Shown piece after piece: positions 36,082 through 45,308 of a DNA stretch of 64,000 nt. Position numbers and translations under genes: made by a program. The notes under the pieces were generated by a model. It was not told the DNA's origin, did no database searches, and saw only the letters and a list, made by a program, of their open reading frames with translations. Origin of the DNA: Pedobacter agri PB92 (GTDB lineage: Bacteria > Bacteroidota > Bacteroidia > Sphingobacteriales > Sphingobacteriaceae); assembly GCF_000258495.1 (NCBI RefSeq), contig NZ_AJLG01000003.1:1-64000 (forward strand), written 5' to 3'. How positions within the stretch are numbered: the first letter of the stretch is position 1; the number at the start of each line of letters is the position of its first letter.

Positions 36082-39000
36082 ATGAAAACTACTCTTAAAA
36101 ATAATTTACGTTTAGGCCTGGGCTTGTCGCTTATTATTCTTTTTATCAGCTCGCTGGCTTCCTATGTGAGTATCAGCAATTTAATTAAAAGCACAGAACT
36201 GGTAAAACATAGCGATCAGGTTATCTTAGATTCCGAAAATATTATTTCTTATTTAAAAGATGCTGAAACCGGGCAGCGGGGTTTTTTATTAACCGGAAAT
36301 AAGGTTTTCCTTTCACCATATTATGGAGCGAGTGATTCGGCAGCGGCTATCTTAAAAAAAGTTGAAGTGGCTACTAAAGATAATCCTGTGCAGCAGAAAA
36401 ATGTGGCTGCACTTCGTAACATCCTCACTAAAAGGATGGGCATTATCAAATCGACCATCGAAATCAAAGAACTTGGTGGCGCAGTAGATCCTACGGTTTT
36501 GTTTCAGGGCAAGGTTTATATGGATGAAGCACGAGAAACCGTAAATGCTTTGGTGAAGGAAGAAAAACGTTTGCTGGAGTGGAGAACTGCAGAGCTTAAT
36601 AAACTTACCGCTTACACACCAATACTGATATTGATCGCGGCTGCTTTGGCCATTTTGATTACGCTGTTTTTTTATAGAAAGGTATCAATAGATTTTGATG
36701 AGCGTGTGAAATTGCAGGAAGAAATCGAAAGCAAAAAATACGAAATGGAAAAACGTATTGCAGCGATTAAAGAAATTGCCTATCAAATATCCAATGGAAA
36801 TTATGGCGTAAAACTAGATAGTCAAAGCCAGGACGATATCGGTGAACTGTCAGAATCTTTAAATACGATGTCGTTTTCGTTAAAAAAATCGTTCGATACC
36901 TTGGCAGAAAATGAATGGTTACAAACCGGGGTGGCCAACTTGAATGTAAAAATGGTTGGAGAAAAAGATGTTTTTCATTTAGCTGATGATATCATTGACT
37001 TTTTGGTTACCTACACCAAAAGCCAGATTGGAGCCATTTACTTATTTAAAGATGATGGTTACCTTCATTTGAAAGGAAAGTATGCATTGGAAGGGCAAAA
37101 TCTTCTCCCTGTAATTGAACTTGGTCAGGGATTGATTGGCCAGGCTGTAAAAACCGGTAAAAATATTTTATTGGAAGATGTTCCTCAAAGTGAATTGACC
37201 ATCACACACGCAACAGGAAACATAAAGCCTGCACAATTATTGGTTTTGCCAATCATCAGAAACGGAATTTCAATTGGAGGTTTGGAAATCGGTACCATTA
37301 CCGCATTTACCGATTTACAAATGCATTTCTTAAACTTGGTGCTATCCGATGTAGGCACTGCATTATTGGGTGCACAAAACAGGCAGAAATTGCAACAATT
37401 GCTGGAGGAAACGCAGGCACAATCTGAAGAACTGCAAGTGCAGCATTCTGAATTAGAAGGAATGAATGCTGAACTGGAGGCGCAGGCCCAAAAGCTTCAG
37501 GCTTCGGAAGAAGAATTGAGGGTGCAGCAGGAAGAATTGCTTCAAAGCAACCAGGAACTGGAAGAAAGAAGCAGTTTACTGGAAGAGAAAAATGAGTTGA
37601 TTGAAGAACGCAATATCGAAATTCAGCAGAAAGCAGAAGCTTTAGAGCTAAGTACAAGATACAAATCAGAGTTTTTGGCAAACATGTCTCATGAGTTGCG
37701 TACACCATTAAATTCTATCTTGTTATTATCAAGGTTGATGGCTGAAAACGAAGCCATGGATCGAGAACACCAGGAATATGCTGAAGTAATTCAAAGTTCA
37801 GGTCAAGGTTTATTGAGTTTAATTGATGAGATTCTGGACTTATCAAAAATCGAAGCTGGTAAAATGGAGCTCGACCGATCGAATGTTAAGGTAGACGATA
37901 TTGCCTCAAATATGCGCTCTTTATTTAATCCTTTGGCTAATGAGAAGGCTTTGGCACTGGTTATCGATAAAGCAGAAGATGTGCCGGAATATTTCCATAC
38001 GGATAAAATGCGTTTGGAGCAGATCCTGAAAAACCTGTTATCCAATGCGATTAAATTTACCTCAGCGGGATCAGTGAAGTTAAATATCGAAAAGAATGAA
38101 AAGCTAAATGCCCTGGTATTTAAAGTTACCGACACCGGTGTAGGTATAGCGCCAGAAAAACAGGGGATGGTGTTCGAAGCTTTTCAACAGGCAGATGGAT
38201 CAACCCGTCGTAAATTTGGTGGAACAGGACTAGGTTTATCCATTAGTAGGGAGCTTGCAAAACTCTTAGGGGGTTACATCGATTTAAAGAGTAAAGAAAA
38301 TGAAGGCAGCATATTCATTTTAACACTGCCGATTGATAAAAATAAAGGTTTTGATGATGTGAAAGGTCAGGTAGAAAAACCCGCCCCGGTAGCAGTTGAA
38401 CCTCTTAAAATAAGTCATTTAACAGTGAGCAATATTCCGCAGGAAATTGAAGATGACCGCGATAATATTCAGCCCGATGATAAAGTAATTCTGATTGTAG
38501 AAGACGATACCCCTTTCGCGAAAACCTTGCTTGATTTTACAAGAAAACGCAGCTATAAAGGTTTGGTGGCCGTTCGCGGTGATGTAGGTATTGAAATGGC
38601 AAAAGCCTACAAACCTTTGGCAATTTTGTTAGATATCCAGTTGCCAATTAAAGATGGGTGGCAGGTAATGGAAGAACTGAAATCTGACCCTGCAACAAGG
38701 CCAATTCCGGTTCACATCATGTCATCATTACAGGTTAAAAAAGAAAGCTTGCTTAAAGGAGCGGTAGATTTTATAAATAAACCATTTGCTTTTGAGCACA
38801 TGCAGGAAATTTTTTCTAAGCTTGAACATGCCTTAAGCAGACATCCGAAAAAGGTTCTGATTGTGGAGGAAAACGAACAGCATGCCAAAGCATTAAGTTA
38901 TTTTCTGAGCAACTTCAACATCCAAACCGAAATTGTAAACCAGGTAAATGAAGGCGTTTCTGCTTTGCACAAACCAGATGTAAACTGTGTTATTCTTGAT

Positions 39001-39663
39001 ATGGGAATTCCAGATAAGCATGCTTACGAAACATTGGAGGTGGTGAAGAAAACTCCGGGTTTAGAGAATTTACCTATTATTATTTTTACAGGTAAAAATC
39101 TTTCAAAAGGGGAGGAAAACAGGATCAAGCAATATGCAGATTCGATTGTGGTAAAAACAGCACATTCCTATCAACGTATTTTAGATGAAGCCGGGTTGTT
39201 TTTACACCTTGTGGAGGAGAAAAGCCGTGAAAAGACCAAAGCGCCAAAAGGATTTTCTGAACTTCAGGATGTATTGAAGAACAAAACTGTTTTGGTTGCT
39301 GATGATGATGTTCGAAATATCTTCTCGCTGACCAAAATGCTCGAGCAACATCAAATGAAAGTACTTGCCGCTACCGATGGTAAGGAAGCCCTGAAACTGC
39401 TAAATGAAAACCCACAGGTAGATGTGGTTTTAATGGACATGATGATGCCTGAGTTGGATGGTTACGAAACGACAACAGCCATCAGGCAGGATGTTAAATA
39501 TCGTGATTTGCCTATCTTAGCAGTCACCGCGAAAGCGATGATGGGCGACCGGGAGAAATGTATTGCTGCCGGTGCTTCTGATTATATCAGCAAACCGGTT
39601 GATATGGATCAGCTCGTTTCATTGTTGCGTGTTTGGTTGTACGAAAATCATTACAAAGCTTAA
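36082..39663 (+). CDS. hybrid sensor histidine kinase with CHASE3, HAMP, GAF and three receivers
   Basis: A 1193-residue membrane kinase. Order: TM1 (about 10-30), periplasmic CHASE3 (35-175, with DAETGQRGFLLTG), TM2 (177-197), HAMP-like region, GAF (about 290-430), a long Glu/Gln-rich coiled coil (430-530), HisKA with phospho-His about 537 (FLANMSHELRTPLNS), HATPase (NLLSNAIKF; DTGVGIAPEKQ), then receivers at about 803-915 (LDIQLPIKDG), 924-1035 (LDMGIPDKHA, a weak receiver) and 1069-1185 (MDMMMPELDG). The CHASE3/GAF input suggests one extracellular and one intracellular signal. The downstream receiver, CheR and CheB genes follow at short spacing or overlap. Confidence 0.94.
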   Translation: MKTTLKNNLRLGLGLSLIILFISSLASYVSISNLIKSTELVKHSDQVILDSENIISYLKDAETGQRGFLLTGNKVFLSPYYGASDSAAAILKKVEVATKDNPVQQKNVAALRNILTKRMGIIKSTIEIKELGGAVDPTVLFQGKVYMDEARETVNALVKEEKRLLEWRTAELNKLTAYTPILILIAAALAILITLFFYRKVSIDFDERVKLQEEIESKKYEMEKRIAAIKEIAYQISNGNYGVKLDSQSQDDIGELSESLNTMSFSLKKSFDTLAENEWLQTGVANLNVKMVGEKDVFHLADDIIDFLVTYTKSQIGAIYLFKDDGYLHLKGKYALEGQNLLPVIELGQGLIGQAVKTGKNILLEDVPQSELTITHATGNIKPAQLLVLPIIRNGISIGGLEIGTITAFTDLQMHFLNLVLSDVGTALLGAQNRQKLQQLLEETQAQSEELQVQHSELEGMNAELEAQAQKLQASEEELRVQQEELLQSNQELEERSSLLEEKNELIEERNIEIQQKAEALELSTRYKSEFLANMSHELRTPLNSILLLSRLMAENEAMDREHQEYAEVIQSSGQGLLSLIDEILDLSKIEAGKMELDRSNVKVDDIASNMRSLFNPLANEKALALVIDKAEDVPEYFHTDKMRLEQILKNLLSNAIKFTSAGSVKLNIEKNEKLNALVFKVTDTGVGIAPEKQGMVFEAFQQADGSTRRKFGGTGLGLSISRELAKLLGGYIDLKSKENEGSIFILTLPIDKNKGFDDVKGQVEKPAPVAVEPLKISHLTVSNIPQEIEDDRDNIQPDDKVILIVEDDTPFAKTLLDFTRKRSYKGLVAVRGDVGIEMAKAYKPLAILLDIQLPIKDGWQVMEELKSDPATRPIPVHIMSSLQVKKESLLKGAVDFINKPFAFEHMQEIFSKLEHALSRHPKKVLIVEENEQHAKALSYFLSNFNIQTEIVNQVNEGVSALHKPDVNCVILDMGIPDKHAYETLEVVKKTPGLENLPIIIFTGKNLSKGEENRIKQYADSIVVKTAHSYQRILDEAGLFLHLVEEKSREKTKAPKGFSELQDVLKNKTVLVADDDVRNIFSLTKMLEQHQMKVLAATDGKEALKLLNENPQVDVVLMDMMMPELDGYETTTAIRQDVKYRDLPILAVTAKAMMGDREKCIAAGASDYISKPVDMDQLVSLLRVWLYENHYKA

Positions 39664-39679
39664 ACCATTTAAATAAAAT

Positions 39680-40054
39680 ATGCCTCAAAAATTAATTCTC
39701 ATTATTGATGATGATAATAGAAACATTTTCGCCTTAAAAGCTGTTCTAAAGGCCAAGGGCTTCGATTGTGTGTCCGCAATCAGTGCCCGTGAAGGTTTTT
39801 CGATCATGGAAGAAAATGAAAATGTTGCCGTTGTGCTAATGGATATGATGATGCCGGATATGGACGGTTATCAGGCCATTGCCGCAATGAAAAAATCAGA
39901 GAAAATGCAAAATATTCCTGTGCTTGCGGTTACCGCACAAGCCATGGTGGGCGATAAAGAAAGATGTCTTTCTGCAGGAGCTTCGGGTTATATATCAAAG
40001 CCTATAAATGTTGATGAGTTATTGGTACAAATTGAAGAGGTAACAAATAAGTGA
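39680..40054 (+). CDS. single-domain response regulator (CheY-like)
   Basis: A 124-residue receiver with no output domain. Key residues are visible: acidic pocket IDDD, phospho-acceptor in LMDMMMPDMDGY, and Lys in YISKPINVDEL. It is very similar to the last receiver of the hybrid kinase encoded just upstream (MDMMMPELDGYE; AVTAKAMMGDREKC against AVTAQAMVGDKERC), so it looks like a duplicated and freed copy that may carry phosphate away from the kinase. It starts 16 bp after the kinase gene, and its TGA overlaps the cheR start by 4 bp. Confidence 0.93.
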   Translation: MPQKLILIIDDDNRNIFALKAVLKAKGFDCVSAISAREGFSIMEENENVAVVLMDMMMPDMDGYQAIAAMKKSEKMQNIPVLAVTAQAMVGDKERCLSAGASGYISKPINVDELLVQIEEVTNK

Positions 40055-40869
40055 TAAGTGAGGCGATAGATAATGAGCAGGTTGACGCGTTACTAAGTGA
40101 TGTACTGGAAGTTCATGGCTATGATTTTCTGGAATATTCGCATGCATCAATTAAACGCAGAATAACCCGGCTGTATACGTTAGATAACTTTGTAAGCTTC
40201 GCGGAGTTTAGGTATGCCGTTAAAAATGACAAACAGTATTTTAAACGCTTTCTAGAAGAAATTACTGTAAATGTTACCGAAATGTTTCGCGATCCGGGTT
40301 TTTACCAATCACTCAGAAATGATGTTTTACCGGTATTAGGCACATACCCTTTCATCAGGGTGTGGGTGGCAGGTTGCTCTACAGGAGAAGAAGCATATTC
40401 ATTGGCCATTTTATTAAGAGAACTAAATCTGCTACAGAAGTCGCTGATCTATGCCACTGATATTAATCCATCTGTTTTGGAGAAAGCCAAAAAGGGGATT
40501 TTCCCATTAAATTACCTTAAGGGATATTCTGAAAATTACGTCAACTCAGGCGGTGTTAAAGATTTTTCTTCCTATTATACTGCAAATTATTCATTGGCAA
40601 AATTTGATGAGTCATTAAGCAGCAAAATGATTTTCTCTACGCATAATCTGGTTTCTGATCATTCATTCAATGAATTTCAACTTATTTTATGTAGAAATGT
40701 GCTCATTTATTTCGATAAGGAATTGCAGCATAAAGTGTTTCAGTTATTTGATAACAGTTTAGAAAAACTTGGTTATTTGGCATTAGGAAGTAAGGAGAGT
40801 CTTGATTTTTGGCCGGGAGCAAAGCAATTTAAGCGGATAAAATTAGAAAAGATATGGCGGAAGCTCTAA
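40051..40869 (+). CDS. cheR: CheR-type protein-glutamate methyltransferase
   Basis: A 272-residue methyltransferase of the CheR family, which uses S-adenosylmethionine to methylate glutamate side chains. The N-terminal helical domain (to about 75) is followed by VTEMFRDPGFYQSL, the SAM motif VWVAGCSTGEEAYSLAILL, YATDINPSVLEKAKKG and LILCRNVLIYF, all family signatures. The start is GTG within the preceding stop (GTGA overlap). No chemoreceptor, CheA or CheW gene is near, so its target may be the hybrid kinase or a remote receptor. Confidence 0.92.
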   Translation: MISEAIDNEQVDALLSDVLEVHGYDFLEYSHASIKRRITRLYTLDNFVSFAEFRYAVKNDKQYFKRFLEEITVNVTEMFRDPGFYQSLRNDVLPVLGTYPFIRVWVAGCSTGEEAYSLAILLRELNLLQKSLIYATDINPSVLEKAKKGIFPLNYLKGYSENYVNSGGVKDFSSYYTANYSLAKFDESLSSKMIFSTHNLVSDHSFNEFQLILCRNVLIYFDKELQHKVFQLFDNSLEKLGYLALGSKESLDFWPGAKQFKRIKLEKIWRKL

Positions 40870-41438
40870 TACCCACCAGGTGCAGTGCATTGGTGATTGG
40901 TGGATCTGCCGGGAGTTTGGATGTACTGTTAGAAATTTTTCCCTTGCTGGAGACAGCAATTAACTTCCCTATAATTTTGGTCACACACCGAAAATCGGGA
41001 AATGATTCTTTACTTGCCGATTTATTGCAAAGCAGAACCGGACTGAAAGTTAAAGAGGCTGAAGAAAAAGAACCTGTTTTGGCGGGATATGTTTACATCA
41101 CACCAGCTGATTATCATCTTCTCATTGAACGCAATAAAACAATTTCTCTGGATTATTCAGAAAAAATAAACTACTCAAGGCCTTCAATTGATGTTACTTT
41201 CCAGTCTGCCGCGGAAGTATTCAAAGACGGCTTGGTATGTATATTGCTATCAGGTTCCAATGCTGATGGTGTAGAAGGATTAAAAATTGTAAACAATTTG
41301 GGCGGTTTGGTGGTTATTCAAAATCCTAATACAGCAATTATGCCCTATATGCCACAACAAGCAGTTAATAATGTGAAAAGGCACATTATTTTAGATAGCT
41401 TTGCAATGGCTGAGTTCATAAACAAGTTAAATAGATAA
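40854..41438 (+). CDS. cheB: CheB-type protein-glutamate methylesterase domain
   Basis: A 194-residue CheB catalytic domain without the usual N-terminal receiver. The serine hydrolase triad is visible: Ser in VIGGSAGSLDVL, His in LVTHRKSGNDSL and Asp in LSGSNADGVEGL. It should remove methyl groups added by CheR or deamidate glutamines. Without its own receiver it cannot be switched in the classical way; the separate receivers on either side could supply that control. It overlaps cheR by 16 bp, so translation is coupled. Confidence 0.92.
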   Translation: MAEALIPTRCSALVIGGSAGSLDVLLEIFPLLETAINFPIILVTHRKSGNDSLLADLLQSRTGLKVKEAEEKEPVLAGYVYITPADYHLLIERNKTISLDYSEKINYSRPSIDVTFQSAAEVFKDGLVCILLSGSNADGVEGLKIVNNLGGLVVIQNPNTAIMPYMPQQAVNNVKRHIILDSFAMAEFINKLNR

Positions 41439-41472
41439 ATAGAGAATAGATTGCCTTTTGAGAGATAAATGT

Positions 41473-41838
41473 ATGGCTGAAGCAAAAAAAGTATTTGTTT
41501 TTGATGATAATAGGGATATTTTAGACTTGTGTACTTTCATATTGGAAGATGCAGGTTACGAAATTAAAACTTCGGAAACCGCAAACGAGATCGAAAGTCA
41601 GGTTGCCGCTTACATGCCCGACATTATTTTTATGGATAACTGGCTGCCGGATTTAGGTGGAATACAAGCAACAAAAGCAATTAAAAGTAATCCGGAACTC
41701 AAACATATTCCTGTAATTTATTTCTCTGCGAACAATGATATTTCAGCACTTGCTGATGAAGCTGGTGCAGATAGTTATTTATCAAAACCTTTTGATATTG
41801 AAGCACTGGAAAGCATCGTAAGGAAGCACTTAAGTTAG
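41473..41838 (+). CDS. single-domain response regulator
   Basis: A 121-residue receiver. The acidic pocket (VFDDN), phospho-acceptor (FMDNWLPDLGG) and Lys (YLSKPFDIEAL) are present. The ATG at 41473 is preferred over a TTG five codons upstream because the product then begins MAEAKKVFVFDDN. It is 34 bp after cheB and closes the cluster; the DUF3137 gene ends only 6 bp further on the other strand. The likely role is as a phosphate sink or diffusible output of the hybrid kinase. Confidence 0.9.
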   Translation: MAEAKKVFVFDDNRDILDLCTFILEDAGYEIKTSETANEIESQVAAYMPDIIFMDNWLPDLGGIQATKAIKSNPELKHIPVIYFSANNDISALADEAGADSYLSKPFDIEALESIVRKHLS

Positions 41839-41844
41839 CATAAA

Positions 41845-42804
41845 TTAATTCTTCCCCCAGATTCGAGTGTCAAGATCTAATTCTTTCACAATATCATACA
41901 TAAACTTTATTGCCGTAATATCCTCGTTAAGCAACTCCGGGTTAAGCAACGATTTAAATATTGGAGCTTCGAAATAGTTCCTGTTTAGTGGAAAAGCGAT
42001 ATACATTCTCGATTCGATAAAAGATAATGAAATTGAGTACTTTGAGTTGCTATTCAACTTTAAGATACGCTCCATCATGGCGGGAGTAAGTAAATAACGT
42101 GATTCCACCTGGTCGGTTCCGTAAGTTATAAATGCTTTATCGAAATCAATATTCTCTAGCTTAATCACATCTTTATTATTGAAAGAAAACAAATTTTTTG
42201 AAAACCAGGCGCCTATTGCACTGCCAAAATCTTTCGGACGAACAATCGTTACTCCATTAAAATTCTTATTAAAGTCTGCCACAAAAATAATCCCTTTAAA
42301 AATGTCATGCCATTCGGTTCTGGTACCGTTTTTAGTTTGCGTAACAGTTTTGTATTCGGCATGTACTTCAGCGAAATAAAAACCGGTTTTATCTGCTTTT
42401 CCGCAAACTAAATCCTCAGTTTTATACCGGTCCGGATCTGTCGAAAAAAGCTGTGAGTAAATAAATTCCTGAGCCAGAATTCCTCTGTAAGGATCAATAG
42501 TTAAGCTTGCATCTAAAAAACGAAGCGCTTCGCCAATTACATCCCTTTTGTAAGCTTCTTTATAAGCTTGTAACTCATCACCAATTTTGTAAAATACAAC
42601 TCCGCCATAAATTATCGGAATTAAACCAACAACAATAGCAAGTCCGATTAAGCCCATCAAAATGCCTGTGATTGCTAAAATAATTCCACCGCCAATAAAG
42701 AAATAACCTTTCTTTTGCGTCGAAGCAATTTTTTGACGCTCCACTTCCATTCTGGACAATACATTTTGTAAAGCCAAATTTCCTTCCAGACTAAAAAACT
42801 GCAT
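41845..42804 (-). CDS. DUF3137 family membrane protein
   Basis: A 319-residue protein with two adjacent hydrophobic helices (about 35-53 and 56-74) and a large soluble domain. The core has DLVCGKADKTGFYFAEVHAEYKT and HDIFKGIIFVADFNKNFNGVT, which are DUF3137 hallmarks. Function unknown. In many genomes DUF3137 genes follow lemA, as here: its ATG overlaps the lemA stop by one base (TAATG). The pair is probably an envelope or membrane module. I see no catalytic motif. Confidence 0.85.
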   Translation of the reverse strand: MQFFSLEGNLALQNVLSRMEVERQKIASTQKKGYFFIGGGIILAITGILMGLIGLAIVVGLIPIIYGGVVFYKIGDELQAYKEAYKRDVIGEALRFLDASLTIDPYRGILAQEFIYSQLFSTDPDRYKTEDLVCGKADKTGFYFAEVHAEYKTVTQTKNGTRTEWHDIFKGIIFVADFNKNFNGVTIVRPKDFGSAIGAWFSKNLFSFNNKDVIKLENIDFDKAFITYGTDQVESRYLLTPAMMERILKLNSNSKYSISLSFIESRMYIAFPLNRNYFEAPIFKSLLNPELLNEDITAIKFMYDIVKELDLDTRIWGKN

Positions 42805-43358
42805 TAGTTATTAAAGAGCTCTTTTGCACTGATATTCCTGCGTTCCTCTGCTGCGGTTTCTAAGACTGGAACAGGGTGGAAATTTAGCGCTCCGGCAAAT
42901 AAATTTCCGGGAAACATCATAATGGAATTATTGTAATCAGTCACCGCTGCATTGTAGGTGCGTCTGGCTGCAGCAATTTGTTCCTCGCTTTCCGTCCAGG
43001 TGGTTTGCAAGTTGATGAAATTGGTGTTGGCTTTTAAATCAGGGTAATTCTCAACATTAACCATCAAACCCTTAACACTGCTACTTAACTGACTGTCGAT
43101 TTGTGCTTTCTCCGCATCACTGATATTTCCTGCAGCAACTTTTGTTCTGAGCTCAACGATTTTTGATAGCGTTTCAGACTCATAATTGGTGTATTGTTTA
43201 ACTACTTCAACCAGGTTAGGAATTAAGTCGAAACGTTTTTTTAGCATCACATCAATTGCTGAAAAAGCGTTGGTTACCTGATTTTTCTTGCCAACCAGCG
43301 AATTGTAGAAGAAAATTCCAAAAAGGAAAATGGCGATGAGAATAATTGCGATAATCAT
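42804..43358 (-). CDS. lemA: LemA family protein
   Basis: A 184-residue protein with one N-terminal membrane helix (residues 2-18) followed by the helical LemA domain. NQVTNAFSAIDVMLKKRFDLIPNLVEVVKQY is split here as the typical opening (VMLKKRFDLIPNLV), and the C-terminal block YNAAVTDYNNSIMMFPGNLFA is the most conserved family signature. The topology is a short outside tail and a soluble helical bundle. The family has no firm biochemical role. It is translationally coupled to DUF3137. Confidence 0.92.
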   Translation of the reverse strand: MIIAIILIAIFLFGIFFYNSLVGKKNQVTNAFSAIDVMLKKRFDLIPNLVEVVKQYTNYESETLSKIVELRTKVAAGNISDAEKAQIDSQLSSSVKGLMVNVENYPDLKANTNFINLQTTWTESEEQIAAARRTYNAAVTDYNNSIMMFPGNLFAGALNFHPVPVLETAAEERRNISAKELFNN

Positions 43359-43411
43359 AGTTTAGTTTATGTTTAGATATTAAAGATAGGAAAACGTTAC
43401 AAAATAGGAAT

Positions 43412-45247
43412 TCAGCGTTTTTCGTTTCTGGTTTGTTCCCTTTCCCGTTGCTGTCTTCGCTCTAATCTTTTTTGTTTTCTAAGGCGATGGTTTTCCTGCA
43501 TCTCTTTGAAGTTTTTAATATGCTTTCTGATTTCCTCTTGCTTCTCATCGGTGATGCCTACACTGTTTTTAATACCTACAAATAAGCTCCTCCAAATCAG
43601 ATTGAAAAAAGAAGTATTTTCGATACGGCTATAATTTACTGAAGCCGATGTGAATTTTCCATCTCTGCCCGGATTTTCAGCATTAATGATTAATGCGTTG
43701 GCCAGTATAGAAAGCAAGCCGCGGGTCACCAGGTGATCTTTATCCGGATCATTCTTCATTAGCGCAACCGAAAGGTCGTAGTAGTAGAAATCAACCTTGC
43801 CTTTTGCCCCATCATTATTTGCCTTAAAATTAAAGCGAAGTTTATCTATAATGCCTCTGTTAATACGCACCAAACCTAAAGGTTTAGTAATTTGATTTAA
43901 AACCCTTGCATTGAACGTATGAAGCTGGCCTTTGTAAGCAAATCCACCATTTTTATCCAGCAGGTCGAAATTAAAATTCAAATCCAACTCTCCCTGCCCC
44001 AGTAAGTAAGTTTTCAAATCAACTTCCATAACAGGATTTATTGCCTTGATTTTGGTTAAATTGGTTACGTTTTTAAAAACACCTGAAGTGTGCTCAAAAG
44101 ATATTTTTCCTCTTTGCTGGCTTTCAGGATTATAAACGGCGTAGCTTACATCAACATCTTTGAGTTTGATTTTTTGAATCAGCACCGGAGCACTGATGTT
44201 CTGTAGCAACTGGTGCGGAAATCGACGGACTCTATTTTCCAAACTATCTGCAGGATCGTAATTTTTCCCCAGGCTATTATCATTGAATACAGAAATAAAT
44301 CCATTGGCAATAGCCATTTCTTTTGCCCTGAATTCTTGTTTACTAATGTAAAGTGGAAGATCGATTCCGTTTAACAGTATGTCGCTCATTTGTATGTGAA
44401 ACCGATCTTTTGCATAACCCGCAACTTTGCCAAACTTCATCTCATCATACAGTGGTTCTACCTGAAATTTGTTGATCCGCAGATTACCTGTAGAGGCTTT
44501 GAAATCGAGCTGGTTAAGCTTAATGTTGTACATCTTATCAGGAGTGGGATAGGTGTAATCCTTTAAGTTGATGATAACATCTTTAAGTAAATAGAACCGA
44601 TCCGGGTCTTCAGCAGAGGTAGAATCAACCAGTAAATCTGTTAAGGTAATATTTAAATCATCGATAGCGAAAGGCGTGGCGTTAAGCACATTTTTATTGA
44701 TGTATTTGAAACTTGCATCCCTAAAAAGAATATTATTGATGCTAAACTCTTTTAGATTTTGAGAAATCATCGCATAGGGCGATTTTATAGGTCGGGGTGG
44801 CCGGTTCTCATTAAATGCAAATTGCCTGTTCATCATTACCACCTCTGGCTTATCAAAAATTACCTCTTCTAATTGAAGTTTTTGATGTCGGTAAAGCGTG
44901 AGCGGATGAAAGTGTTTCACCTGCAACTTCTTTAGCGATACAGTATAAAGGTTATTAGGCGCTCTCTTTAATGTGATCAGTTCGTTAAATCGGTTAGTAT
45001 CTGGAATGATTTTTACATTGTATAATGTTGCACTTCCAGTTAAAATATTGGTTGATACTTTTGAGAAACTGATGGTATATAAACTATCAGTTGATTTATA
45101 CAATAACGTTTTAATGCGGTTAGTAAGTATCGGTTGCGATTTTACATTTAAAAACCAAGCAAATCCTGCAAGTAATGCGAAGACGATTAAAGTTATTGAT
45201 GCAATCCACTTAATAATTTTGTATTTTTTTCTTTTGGTATCGGGCAT
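43412..45247 (-). CDS. AsmA-like membrane-anchored envelope protein (paralogue 2)
   Basis: A 611-residue protein with one N-terminal membrane helix (about 13-31) and a long beta-rich region, ending in a very basic tail (HRLRKQKRLERRQQRERE). Repeated strand patterns such as LYNVKIIPDT, LQLEEVIFDKPEVVM and LDLNFNFDLLDKNGGFAYKGQL resemble AsmA/DUF748-type proteins, which span the envelope and are linked to lipid transport in other phyla; the family call is by pattern only. It is a paralogue of the gene just upstream, sharing SFFNLIWRSLFVGIKNSVG near the C-terminus. Confidence 0.75.
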   Translation of the reverse strand: MPDTKRKKYKIIKWIASITLIVFALLAGFAWFLNVKSQPILTNRIKTLLYKSTDSLYTISFSKVSTNILTGSATLYNVKIIPDTNRFNELITLKRAPNNLYTVSLKKLQVKHFHPLTLYRHQKLQLEEVIFDKPEVVMMNRQFAFNENRPPRPIKSPYAMISQNLKEFSINNILFRDASFKYINKNVLNATPFAIDDLNITLTDLLVDSTSAEDPDRFYLLKDVIINLKDYTYPTPDKMYNIKLNQLDFKASTGNLRINKFQVEPLYDEMKFGKVAGYAKDRFHIQMSDILLNGIDLPLYISKQEFRAKEMAIANGFISVFNDNSLGKNYDPADSLENRVRRFPHQLLQNISAPVLIQKIKLKDVDVSYAVYNPESQQRGKISFEHTSGVFKNVTNLTKIKAINPVMEVDLKTYLLGQGELDLNFNFDLLDKNGGFAYKGQLHTFNARVLNQITKPLGLVRINRGIIDKLRFNFKANNDGAKGKVDFYYYDLSVALMKNDPDKDHLVTRGLLSILANALIINAENPGRDGKFTSASVNYSRIENTSFFNLIWRSLFVGIKNSVGITDEKQEEIRKHIKNFKEMQENHRLRKQKRLERRQQREREQTRNEKR

Positions 45248-45308
45248 TTAACGGCAGGAATGGTTTTCACAGCAATATACATTTATAATTTTAATGTAAA
45301 AATAGACT

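Noticed and set aside
36082-41838. Chemotaxis operon
   Set aside because: CheR and CheB are present, but there is no chemoreceptor, CheA, CheW or flagellar gene; the kinases are hybrid sensor types.
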